Of a stretch of 9,650 bases of DNA, positions 3,606 through 9,650 are shown one piece after another. This stretch comes from CAZUZD01 sp964624465. GTDB taxonomy: Bacteria > Planctomycetota > Planctomycetia > Isosphaerales > Isosphaeraceae. Position 1 is the stretch's first letter; each line of letters opens with the position of its first letter. The stretch is from positions 1 through 9,650 of the forward strand of contig CAZUZD010000241.1 in NCBI GenBank assembly GCA_964624465.1. The letters run 5' to 3'. Made by a program: the position numbers and the translations under genes. The notes beneath the pieces were generated by a model, which was not told the DNA's origin, searched no databases, and was given only the letters and a program-made list of their open reading frames with translations.

Positions 3606-6077
3606 CTACCCGGGGAGCACCGCCGAAGGGTCGGGGCCGGGTCGAGAGGCCGCGCGGAGGCCGCCGGGCGACGCGGCTGGATGCCACGACCGGAGGCGTT
3701 CCAGTCGGCTGGCGACGAGGGTGGCGAGGGCGCCGATCAGGGCGAGGGTCGTGATCGTGGCCCAGAGCGACAGGGCGGTGGGGCGGTAGATCAGGTCGAT
3801 CCGGCTCGGGCCGCGACCCTTCAGGACGAGGGCCTGGAGGCCGCCGTTGACGGGGGCGAGCGGGACCGCGTCGAGGGCGCCGTTGATGCGGGCCGACCAG
3901 CCGGGGTAGGCGGTGCGGCGCAGGATCAAGACGCAGCCGCCGTCGTGCTCGACGGTGGCCGAGCGGCCGTCGAAGGCGGTGACGCGCGCGGCGGTGGCGG
4001 GCACGCCCAGGTCGAGCGCGGCGTCCTGGTCGGGGCCCAGGGGCAGGCCGGCGGGTCGGGTGCGCTTCAGGCCGGGGGGGACGTCGTCGGTGAGGAACCA
4101 GGCGGTGTCGGCGTCGAGGTCGTCGGAGCGCGAGAACCGGGAATAGAGAGGGCCCCAGGCGGGCAGCTCGCGCGCGGCGGTGACGACCCGGGCCGGGGGC
4201 GCGGGGGCGTCGTACCGCACCAGCCGCCAGAGCCGGCGGCGGTCGGCCGTGAGGGCGGTCGGGAACAGCCGTTCGAGGACCGGGTCGGGCGTCTCCAGCA
4301 GGGTCGTCACGCCGGGGGCCGCGACCGGGTCGTCGGCCGCCCAGACGCCGTAGGCGACGCCGAAGCGCCGCTGCCAGCGGCGCTCGGGGGCCGGGGTGAG
4401 CGCTGGCGGGGTGTCGGCGGCGCGCTCGAGCAGGTAATTGGGCGGCGGCGCGGTGATGCCGAGCACGGGATACGCGGCGGTCAGCCCCAGCCGCACGGGC
4501 AGGTCCTGGAGCCGGCCGGCGATCAGGCCCTCGGCCGCCCCCGGCTCGGCGGCGAGCCGTCGCAGGACCGGGCTCGATCCGGGGTCGACGGCGCGGGCCC
4601 AGGTGGCGGGGCCGTCGTAGTAGAGCGCCGTCAGCTCCAGCGTCGCCGCGGCGATCGGCGCCCACGGCCCGATCCGACCGACCCGCCAGCCGACGATCGT
4701 CGCCAGCGCCAGCCCCCAGGCCGAGGCCGCCACCTGCCAGCGCAGGGGCATCGTGCGCGCCCCCTGGGCCAGCGCCAGCTCGGGCCGTTGCGCGATCCAC
4801 CACCACGACCACCCGGCGGCGGCCAGACCGATCGCCAGCGCCAGGCCCAGACCGATCGCGAACCGCCGCTCCGGGATCGAGCGATCGAGCCCGCGGCCGG
4901 CCAGCAGCGCCAGGCCGATGGCGGGCAGGAGCTGGTGCCGGCCGGGGGCGCGGAACCAGCCCAGACCGGGGATCGCCAGGAACCAGCCGTAGGCGTCGGG
5001 CCACCACCCGGACAGGGTCGCCAGGACCAGGCCCAGCGGCGCCAGCCAGCGCCAGGGCGCCAGCGACCGGTCGCGGGGCCCGGCCACCAGGCCGATGCAC
5101 GCCAGCACCAGCGCCGTCACGCCGACGTGGCCGCCGGCCTCCTCGGGCGTGGTGCCGAGCGAGCCCCAGTAGTCGGTGTTCTTGGCCGGGATCGGGCCGT
5201 TGTTGCGCCCCTGGTAGAGCGACGGCAGGGCCCACTGCGCCAGGTGCGCCGGCGGACAGGCGTAGCCCATCAATGCCGAGGGCGGCCGGCGGAACCCCGC
5301 CACCCGCGAGAGCTCGGCCGTCGGGCCCAGCTGCACCGCCGCCACCGCCGCGCCCCAGACCAGACCCGCCGCCACGAGCCCCACCCGCCGCCACGACGCT
5401 CGCCCTTGAGCTCCTCGCACCACGGCCGTGATCGTCACCAGCGCCGCCGTCCAGACCGGGATCTGGAAGTGGCCCAGCGTCACCTGCGCCCCCCAGGCCA
5501 GCGCCAGGCCCGCCAGCCAGCCGGGCTTCCCGCCGGCCAGCCAGCGCTCGGCAAGCATCAGGCAGAGCGGCACATACGGCAGCGCCGTCACGAACGGCTC
5601 ATGCACCGCGTGTGCGCCCGCGTAGCCCCCGATCGCCACCGCCACCGCCGCCAGCGCGCCGCCCCAGGGGGTCAGCCCCAGCGTGCGCGCGTAGCCGAAC
5701 GTCGCCGCCGCCAGGGCCAGCCCGTGCAGCCACATCGCCAGCCGGTACGCCGCGCCCACCCCGACCGGCAGCGCCCCGTAGAGCAGCAGGTTCGGCGGAT
5801 AGAGCGCCGCCACGTGGCTCTCGGCCACCAGCGGGATCCCCAGCGCGAACCGATCGCTCCACCACGGCAGCCGCCCGGCGTGCAGCGCCCGCACCAGCTC
5901 GCTCTTGTACGGCCGGTACAGCAGGTCAGGATCATTGCCCACCGGCTCGAACCCCAGCAGCAGCGGCGACAGGACCACGCCGACGACCACCAGCAGCCCC
6001 GCCAGCACGCGCCGGCTGGCCGTCGCGGTGCGGGTCCGGGTCCGGGTGTCGTGCCGGTTGATGGGGTCCGTCGTCAC
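3606..6077 (-). CDS. YfhO-family multi-pass membrane protein (GT-C glycosyltransferase type)
   Basis: An 823-residue integral membrane protein. After a short basic, Thr/Arg-rich N terminus comes TM1 (about 24-42). Next is a loop EPVGNDPDLLYRPYKSELVR with GRLPWWSDRFALGIPL and YPPNLLLYGALP (44-104), the typical first periplasmic loop of YfhO/GT-C proteins (acidic residue, then a P-x-W, G-x-P-L, YP-x-N-L signature). Further hydrophobic segments lie near 108-130, 136-155, 162-176, 186-222, 232-250, 318-333, 343-358, 382-395, 406-428 and 449-465. RAPGRHQLLPAIGLALLAGRGLD (376-398) is another family block. A mostly soluble C-terminal region with YPGWSARING follows, then a final TM near 775-800. YfhO-like proteins use polyprenyl-phosphate-linked sugars to decorate envelope polymers; the substrate here is unknown. 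GTG at 6077 was chosen because it precedes a short basic stretch and TM1, although no clear ribosome site is seen. Confidence 0.85.
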   Translation of the reverse strand: MTTDPINRHDTRTRTRTATASRRVLAGLLVVVGVVLSPLLLGFEPVGNDPDLLYRPYKSELVRALHAGRLPWWSDRFALGIPLVAESHVAALYPPNLLLYGALPVGVGAAYRLAMWLHGLALAAATFGYARTLGLTPWGGALAAVAVAIGGYAGAHAVHEPFVTALPYVPLCLMLAERWLAGGKPGWLAGLALAWGAQVTLGHFQIPVWTAALVTITAVVRGAQGRASWRRVGLVAAGLVWGAAVAAVQLGPTAELSRVAGFRRPPSALMGYACPPAHLAQWALPSLYQGRNNGPIPAKNTDYWGSLGTTPEEAGGHVGVTALVLACIGLVAGPRDRSLAPWRWLAPLGLVLATLSGWWPDAYGWFLAIPGLGWFRAPGRHQLLPAIGLALLAGRGLDRSIPERRFAIGLGLALAIGLAAAGWSWWWIAQRPELALAQGARTMPLRWQVAASAWGLALATIVGWRVGRIGPWAPIAAATLELTALYYDGPATWARAVDPGSSPVLRRLAAEPGAAEGLIAGRLQDLPVRLGLTAAYPVLGITAPPPNYLLERAADTPPALTPAPERRWQRRFGVAYGVWAADDPVAAPGVTTLLETPDPVLERLFPTALTADRRRLWRLVRYDAPAPPARVVTAARELPAWGPLYSRFSRSDDLDADTAWFLTDDVPPGLKRTRPAGLPLGPDQDAALDLGVPATAARVTAFDGRSATVEHDGGCVLILRRTAYPGWSARINGALDAVPLAPVNGGLQALVLKGRGPSRIDLIYRPTALSLWATITTLALIGALATLVASRLERLRSWHPAASPGGLRAASRPGPDPSAVLPG

Positions 6078-6234
6078 GCCGTTGGCTCGGTCGGATCGCC
6101 GCCCCGGTCGGATCGGCCGGACGCGGCCATCCCCCGGGCGGGCCGTCGATCATCGACGACCCCCGCCCCGCCCTCAATCCCCCTGATCCCTCCGCCACTC
6201 CCCACGCCCCTCGCGACCACCATCGGGAGGCCCC

Positions 6235-6408
6235 CGTCGTCGTGGCCACGCTCCGCTCAGGCCACGCCACACCGGCCGCCTGCCCCCTGGCTTTTGCCAG
6301 CGAACCGGGGTGCCCGGGTTCCGCGGAGTGGAGCCCGGATCCTCCAGCCCTGGACCGGGGTTTTGTGCTGGTGTGGCGTGGCCTGAGCGGAGCGTGGCCA
6401 CGACGACG
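6235..6408. mobile_element. MITE-like 174-bp unit with perfect 39-bp terminal inverted repeats
   Basis: 6235-6273 and 6370-6408 are perfect reverse complements over 39 bases. The right arm begins GGTGTGGCGTGGCCTGAG and ends GTGGCCACGACGACG. Each arm contains a 10-bp palindrome CGTGGCCACG and a GTGGCC/GGCCAC stem (6242-6247 with 6260-6265). The 96-bp interior has further stems: CTGGC-TTTT-GCCAG at 6287-6300 and an imperfect GAACC/GGTTC dyad at 6302-6321. No ORF or transposase lies inside. It is placed in the divergent region between the YfhO gene and mnmA. Target-site duplication is not obvious. It could be a non-autonomous element or a large REP/BIME-like palindromic unit. Confidence 0.65.
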
Positions 6409-6441
6409 ATTCGGAAGGCCCTCGATCCGGTCTCCGCACGC

Positions 6442-6478
6442 GGAACCCCGGATCCGACGAGCCTCGGACCGAGGTTCC
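6442..6478. repeat. Imperfect hairpin in the mnmA upstream region
   Basis: GGAACCCCGG (6442-6451) pairs with CCGAGGTTCC (6469-6478), 9 of 10 positions. A tight alternative CCTCGG-A-CCGAGG (6462-6474) overlaps it. It lies between the 174-bp unit and the predicted mnmA promoter and has no assigned role. Confidence 0.35.
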
Positions 6479-6571
6479 CCAGGGTCCGCCGGGCGCGGAC
6501 AACACCCGACCACGCCGACGATCCGGGGGCCGTGGCCGAGCGGGCCCGAGGGGCCGGGGCGTCAGATCGGC

Positions 6572-6600
6572 TTGTCGGCGGGCGGGGCACGACCTACCAT
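6572..6600 (+). promoter_or_regulatory. mnmA: Candidate sigma70-like promoter for mnmA
   Basis: TTGTCG (6572-6577) and TACCAT (6595-6600) are 17 bases apart, each matching 4 of 6 consensus positions, in the least GC-rich part of the upstream region. The predicted leader before ATG 6705 is about 98 nucleotides. Confidence 0.35.
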
Positions 6601-6704
6601 TGGAAATGATTGCGCGACCGGAGTTTCGGGCGCGGCGGGGGGATCCGGGCGGATCCGATGCCGGCGGCCGGGGTGGCGCCGGACCAACGGGCGGGTCGAG
6701 CGGG

Positions 6705-7886
6705 ATGGCGCGGGTCGTGCTGGCGATGAGTGGCGGGGTGGACAGCTCGGTGGCCGCGGCCCTGCTGCAACGGCAGGGGCACGAGGTCCTGGGGCTGTTC
6801 ATGCGCACGGGGGCATATGCCGAGTCGGAGGCGGCCGGGGCCGATCCGGAGGCCAGCCGCCGGGCGAAGACCTGCTGCGCGGTCAGCGATGCGCTCGACG
6901 CCCGCGCCGTGGCGGACCGGCTCGACATCCCGTTCTACGTGCTCGACTTCGAGCGTGACTTCGCCAGGATCCTCGACGACTTCGCCGACGAGTACCTGGC
7001 CGGCCGCACGCCGAACCCCTGCGTGCACTGCAACGTCTGGCTCAAGTTCGGCCGGCTCTGGGAGTACGGCCAGCAGGCCGGGGCCGACTTCGTCGCCACC
7101 GGGCACTACGCCCGCATCGCCGCCGACGCCCACGGCCGGCCCCGGATCGCCCGCGCGGTCGACCGCAGCAAGGACCAGTCCTACGTGCTCTCGGGGCTGG
7201 CCCCCGAGCTGCTGGAGCGGGTGCGACTGCCGGTGGGCGACCACGCCAAGGCCGACATCCGGGCGATCGCCCGCGACCTTGGCCTGCCGGTGCACGACAA
7301 GCCCGACAGCCAGGAGATCTGCTTCATCCCCGACGACGACCACGCCCGGTTCGTCCGCAGCCGACGCCCCGAGCACGCGCCCACCGCCGGCACCATCGTC
7401 GACGAGGCCGGCCGCACCGTGGGGGAGCACGACGGCTACGAGCGGTTCACCATCGGCCAGCGCCGCGGCCTGGGGGTGGCCGCCCCCGAGCCGCGCTACG
7501 TGGTCGACATCGAGCCGGCCACCCGGGTGGTCACCATCGGACCCCGGGTCGCCCTGGAGCGCCCCGGGCTGGTCGCCGACCGGTTCAACTGGCAGACTCC
7601 CCCGCCGGCCGACGGCTCCCCCCTGCCCTGCGTCGCCCAGATCCGGGCCCGCCACGCGGGGGTGGCCGCCACCGTCACGCTCGTCGACGCCGACCCGACC
7701 CGCGTCGCGGTCCGCTTCGCCACCCCCCAGCCCGCCATCACCCCCGGCCAGGTCGTCGCGCTGTACGACCCCGAGGGCCAGGTCGTCCTGGGGGGCGGCT
7801 GGATCACCCACGCCCTCGACCCCGATCCCGATCCCGATCCTGGTCCCGTTCCTGGCAACGCTCCCGACCCGGCCCCCGCGTCCTGA
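6705..7886 (+). CDS. mnmA: tRNA-specific 2-thiouridylase MnmA
   Basis: A 393-residue cytoplasmic enzyme that thiolates U34 of tRNA Lys, Glu and Gln to 2-thiouridine, using ATP and persulfide sulfur delivered by the cell's relay. The PP-loop is MSGGVDSSVAA (8-18). Other family blocks are KTCCAVSDALDARAVADRL (55-73), RTPNPCVHCN (101-110) with the first catalytic cysteine C106, ATGHYARI (131-138), KDQSYVLSGL (156-165) and DSQEICFIPD (201-210) with the second catalytic cysteine C206. GQRRGLGV and the C-terminal beta-barrel ending in GQVVLGGGWI follow. The start ATG 6705 puts the P-loop at the usual distance from the N terminus; upstream in-frame codons at 6600-6704 encode a Gly/Arg-rich stretch and are rejected. 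The C terminus carries an unusual Pro/Asp tail (ALDPDPDPDPGPVPGN, about 368-383) beyond the normal family end. Monocistronic transcription is likely, since the next gene starts 269 bases on. Confidence 0.97.
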   Translation: MARVVLAMSGGVDSSVAAALLQRQGHEVLGLFMRTGAYAESEAAGADPEASRRAKTCCAVSDALDARAVADRLDIPFYVLDFERDFARILDDFADEYLAGRTPNPCVHCNVWLKFGRLWEYGQQAGADFVATGHYARIAADAHGRPRIARAVDRSKDQSYVLSGLAPELLERVRLPVGDHAKADIRAIARDLGLPVHDKPDSQEICFIPDDDHARFVRSRRPEHAPTAGTIVDEAGRTVGEHDGYERFTIGQRRGLGVAAPEPRYVVDIEPATRVVTIGPRVALERPGLVADRFNWQTPPPADGSPLPCVAQIRARHAGVAATVTLVDADPTRVAVRFATPQPAITPGQVVALYDPEGQVVLGGGWITHALDPDPDPDPGPVPGNAPDPAPAS

Positions 7887-7904
7887 GCCCGGCCGGTCCG
7901 GGTT
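7886..7904 (+). terminator. Weak hairpin at the mnmA stop
   Basis: AGCCCGG (7886-7892) can pair with CCGGGTT (7898-7904), including one G-U, around a CCGGT loop, overlapping the last base of the stop codon. It is short and lacks a T-run. The 7887-8155 gap otherwise holds only a poor promoter-like pair (TTGCAG 7903, TAGATA 7926) and the ribosome site of the next gene. Confidence 0.2.
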
Positions 7905-8155
7905 GCAGGATTCGGAGCGTTGTTCTAGATAGAAGGCCGTTGTCCGACGCGTCCGGCCGCCACGAGTCCCGGCCGATCGACGCAACCGCCTGCCCGGCAA
8001 AGCACCTCCATTCGAGCTCACATTCCGGGCCGCCTCGTGACCGCCCCCGCCAGGCCGCTGGCCCGGTCGGTCCCGACCCTCGAACCCCGCCCCGCCGTGA
8101 TGGCGGCCGGTCGAGGTCCCGAGCCCCCGAGAGTCCGCCCCGCGGAGCATCCCTC

Positions 8156-9346
8156 ATGGCCCGAGTCAGCCTGATCCTGCCGACGCCGCACCCCGACACG
8201 GCCAGCGCCTCGGCGACGGTCCGCGACGGCCGCGGGGCGCTCGAGGCGGCCGGCCATGTCGTCGACGTGCTGGTCGTCATCGGCCCGACCGACCCCGTCC
8301 CGGCGCTCGACGCCCTGGGCCCCGAGGCGCAGTGCCTCCGGGCCGAGACTCCCGGCGCCGCGGCGGCCGCCGTGGCCGGCCTGGAGCAGGCGCTCGGCGA
8401 GCTGTTGCTCGTGCTCGACCCGGCCCGGGGCTACCCGCCGGCCGAGATCGTCGCCGTGGTCGACGCCCTGGCCAGCGGCCGGGCCGAGGTCGTCGTCGCC
8501 AGCCGGTTCCTGCCCGCCTCGGGGCGGGTGCGTGGGGCCATCGGCGCCGGCTTCCTGGCGCTGATCGGCTCGACCGACCCGCTCTCGGGCCTGATCGGCC
8601 TGGACCGCTCGGTGCTGGCCAACGCCAGCGGGTTCCACGCGGTGGGCTCGAAGTTCGCGCTGGAGCTGCTGGCGAAGCTCGTGAGCCGCAGCCGGCACCG
8701 TCGCCAGGGGGCCCGGCCGCCGCTCGACCTGCCGTCGCGGCCGCGACGGGGCCTGGCCTCGATGCGGCTGCACCTCGGCTGGGACGACATCCGGCACCTG
8801 AAGCGGCTGGCCGACCACCGCTTCGGCAACCTCTCGCGGCTGATCCAGTTCTGCGTCGTGGGCGCCTCGGGCGCGATCGTCGACCTGGCCACCTACGCCG
8901 CCGCCCACGGCGTGCTGAACCGCACCGCCCTGTACGACCGGCCCGCCCCGCTGGTCGGCGGCCCGCTCTCGCTGGCCATCGCCGGCCTGATCGCCGTGAG
9001 CGTGGCGGTCGTCTGGAACTTCTCCCTGAACCGCCGGCTCACCTTCAACGACGCCCGCGGCGGCTCGCTGGTGCGGCAGTTCCTGACGTACCTGCTCAGC
9101 AACGCCGTCAGCGTGCCGCTGTCGCTGTTCCTGCGGCTCCGGCTGCCGCAGTCGATCCCCTTCTTCGCCGCGCACCGGCTGGCCGCCGCCGTCGTCGGCA
9201 TCGTCGCCGGCACCGCCATCAGCTTCAGCATGTCCCGCTGGCTGGTCTTCCGCCAGCGCCCCGCGGCCGCCACGGCCCCCGAGCCCGCCACCGCCACCGC
9301 CCAGCCCCACCCCAGCGCCGACTCGCACACCGTCACGAGCCGCTGA
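8156..9346 (+). CDS. GT2-like / GtrA fusion membrane protein with a degenerate catalytic site
   Basis: A 396-residue protein. ATG 8156 was chosen because GGAG lies eight bases upstream and MARVSLILPTPHPD starts a GT-A beta strand; upstream in-frame codons are low-complexity Arg/Pro. Residues 1-180 follow the dolichyl/polyprenyl-phosphate sugar synthase plan: VSLILPT, LGELLLVLDPARGYPPAEI (about 80-98), VVVASRF (112-118), DPLSGLIGLDRSVL (141-154) and VGSKFALELLAKL (163-175). Where active enzymes have DxD in D-A-D-x-x-H-P-P, this one has D-P-A (88-90). Residues about 227-366 form a GtrA domain with four hydrophobic segments and the conserved VWNFSLNRRLTF (286-297) and SRWLVF near the end. GtrA proteins are proposed to move or handle polyprenyl-linked sugars during envelope glycosylation. 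The fusion suggests coupling, but loss of the second Asp makes catalysis doubtful. A Pro/Ala/Thr tail ends the protein. Confidence 0.88.
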   Translation: MARVSLILPTPHPDTASASATVRDGRGALEAAGHVVDVLVVIGPTDPVPALDALGPEAQCLRAETPGAAAAAVAGLEQALGELLLVLDPARGYPPAEIVAVVDALASGRAEVVVASRFLPASGRVRGAIGAGFLALIGSTDPLSGLIGLDRSVLANASGFHAVGSKFALELLAKLVSRSRHRRQGARPPLDLPSRPRRGLASMRLHLGWDDIRHLKRLADHRFGNLSRLIQFCVVGASGAIVDLATYAAAHGVLNRTALYDRPAPLVGGPLSLAIAGLIAVSVAVVWNFSLNRRLTFNDARGGSLVRQFLTYLLSNAVSVPLSLFLRLRLPQSIPFFAAHRLAAAVVGIVAGTAISFSMSRWLVFRQRPAAATAPEPATATAQPHPSADSHTVTSR

Positions 9347-9361
9347 CCGATCCTCGATCCG

Positions 9362-9379
9362 CCGGGCGGCGACGCCCGG
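9362..9379. terminator. Bidirectional terminator-like hairpin between convergent genes
   Basis: CCGGGCG (9362-9368), GCGA loop, CGCCCGG (9373-9379): a perfect 7-bp GC stem closed by a GNRA-class tetraloop. It lies in the 53-bp space between the stop of the GT2-GtrA gene (9346) and the stop of the GGDEF gene (9402), so it can fold in both transcripts. There is no T-run on either side. Confidence 0.45.
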
Positions 9380-9399
9380 GCACGACGGGGCCGGAGGGC

Positions 9400-9650
9400 T
9401 CAGGCGTCGTCGGTCTCGACGCGGTCGCGGCCCAGGCGCTTGGCGCGGACGAGGGCGGCGTCGGCGCGGGCGAGCAGGAGCTCGGGGGTATCGCCGGGGC
9501 GAAGCTGGGCCAGGCCCAGGCTGGCGGCCGAGTCGGGGCGGAGGGCGTCGGCCAGTTCGGCGTGCAGGCGGTCGGCGACGGCCCGGGCCGCGGCGGCCGG
9601 CAGGCCGGGCAGCAGCGCCAGGAACTCGTCGCCGCCGAACCGGGCGACCC
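9400..9650 (-). CDS. GGDEF-domain protein (diguanylate cyclase), C-terminal part
   Basis: The last 82 complete codons of a minus-strand gene that enters from the right edge. The frame reads VARFGGDEFLALLPGLPAAA, then a helix ARAVADRLHAEL, a strand SLGLAQLRPGD, the block LLLARADAALVRAKRLGRDR and ends VETDDA before a TGA at 9402-9400. The GGDEF motif is intact and the AD.AL..AK..GR.R ending is the normal domain end, so the domain very likely makes cyclic di-GMP from two GTP. The usual Tyr in the ALYrAK block is Val here, and the segment between GGDEF and the SxGxA strand is somewhat short. The inhibitory RxxD site and any sensory domain lie off the window. Convergent with the GT2-GtrA gene. Confidence 0.9.
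   Translation of the reverse strand, partial: VARFGGDEFLALLPGLPAAAARAVADRLHAELADALRPDSAASLGLAQLRPGDTPELLLARADAALVRAKRLGRDRVETDDA

Larger units (their letters stand above)
3360..3610. mobile_element. MITE-like 251-bp unit with about 46-bp terminal inverted repeats
   Basis: The left end (3360-3406) and the reverse complement of the right end (3566-3610) align over about 46 bases with only two single-base length differences. Both read GGTAGCCCGGACGACTTG, then TCGTCCGGG and TCGCGCAGCGACAGGCGG, the left end having one extra T and one extra C. Each arm itself contains the dispersed CCCGGACGA/TCGTCCGGG palindrome. The 159-bp interior has no credible ORF, but it has two hairpins (3408-3422 and 3535-3560). 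The right arm overlaps the stop codon of the YfhO gene. No transposase is present, so a non-autonomous element or a REP-doublet-like unit is inferred; no clear target-site duplication was seen. Confidence 0.55.

Noticed and set aside
1878..3610. CRISPR-like array from the repeated palindromes
   Set aside because: Copies are irregularly spaced, in mixed orientation and variable in length, with no uniform spacers and no cas genes.
3352..5394. 680-codon minus-strand frame overlapping the YfhO gene in another frame
   Set aside because: It is an Arg/Pro/Gly-rich shadow of the real frame with no recognisable domain; it starts inside the YfhO gene and crosses the repeat unit.
3681..6386. 901-codon open frame on the plus strand opposite the YfhO gene
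   Set aside because: Its product is a monotonous Arg/Gly/Gln/Pro-rich chain with no motif, while the minus strand has clear membrane helices and family blocks. Long antisense frames are expected at this GC content.
6257..6928. Minus-strand frame through the 174-bp unit into the mnmA start
   Set aside because: It reads both repeat arms as WPRSAQATPH-type peptides and then antisense mnmA; it is a product of the repeat, not a gene.
7903..7931. Promoter-like pair TTGCAG-17-TAGATA upstream of the GT2-GtrA gene
   Set aside because: Only 3 of 6 matches in each hexamer and more than 220 bases from the start codon; spacing alone is not enough.
6594..8150. 518-codon minus-strand frame opposite mnmA
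   Set aside because: It is the antisense shadow of mnmA; it reads as Gly/Val/Asp-rich low complexity with no family signature.
8018..9328. 436-codon minus-strand frame opposite the GT2-GtrA gene
   Set aside because: It is low-complexity Gly/Gln/Arg antisense; the plus strand has the GtrA motifs, codon bias and ribosome site.

Overview
The window is very GC-rich draft sequence with two runs of ten N (347-356 and 2590-2599), so it is a scaffold of at least three contigs. The gene types (an Asp-box sialidase-like secreted protein, a YfhO-type membrane protein, a GT2-GtrA fusion, a GGDEF protein, many dispersed palindromes) fit a soil or freshwater planctomycete of the Isosphaeraceae kind. That placement is inference from style and not proven by a marker gene.

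Layout. 1-1164 (minus) is a sialidase-like protein with four Asp boxes, cut by the first gap. Next to the gap lies a plus-strand C-terminal piece of a NodU/CmcH-type carbamoyltransferase (about 200-346), which looks like a chimeric contig end. A good sigma70-like promoter with an operator-like palindrome sits upstream of the sialidase gene at 1231-1282. From 1350 to 3259 there are three small genes, all probably accessory: a SUKH-like protein (minus, 1350-1769), an unrecognised 103-residue protein (plus, 2113-2424) and a DUF2251-like protein (plus, 2813-3259). They are separated by copies of one palindrome family and by the second gap.

3606-6077 (minus) is a YfhO-family multi-pass membrane protein with a GT-C glycosyltransferase character. 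Its stop codon lies inside a repeat arm belonging to a 251-bp inverted-repeat unit (3360-3610). The 627-bp divergent intergenic region up to mnmA holds a second inverted-repeat unit of 174 bp with perfect 39-bp arms (6235-6408). mnmA (plus, 6705-7886) encodes the tRNA 2-thiouridylase. It is followed by a GT2-like/GtrA fusion (plus, 8156-9346) whose catalytic DxD is missing. A convergent partial GGDEF diguanylate cyclase (minus, 9400 to the window edge) closes the window, with a hairpin between the two 3' ends.

The window is not one operon. The YfhO protein and the GT2-GtrA protein could both serve polyprenyl-linked sugar transfer at the membrane, but they are separated by mnmA and transcribed in opposite directions. 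The non-coding DNA is the most unusual part: at least four copies of a CCCGGACGA/TCGTCCGGG palindrome within 1.7 kb, two MITE-like inverted-repeat units, and a 31-bp box duplicated beside two of the palindromes. I see no tRNA, rRNA, CRISPR array, transposase gene or obvious new multi-gene defence system.
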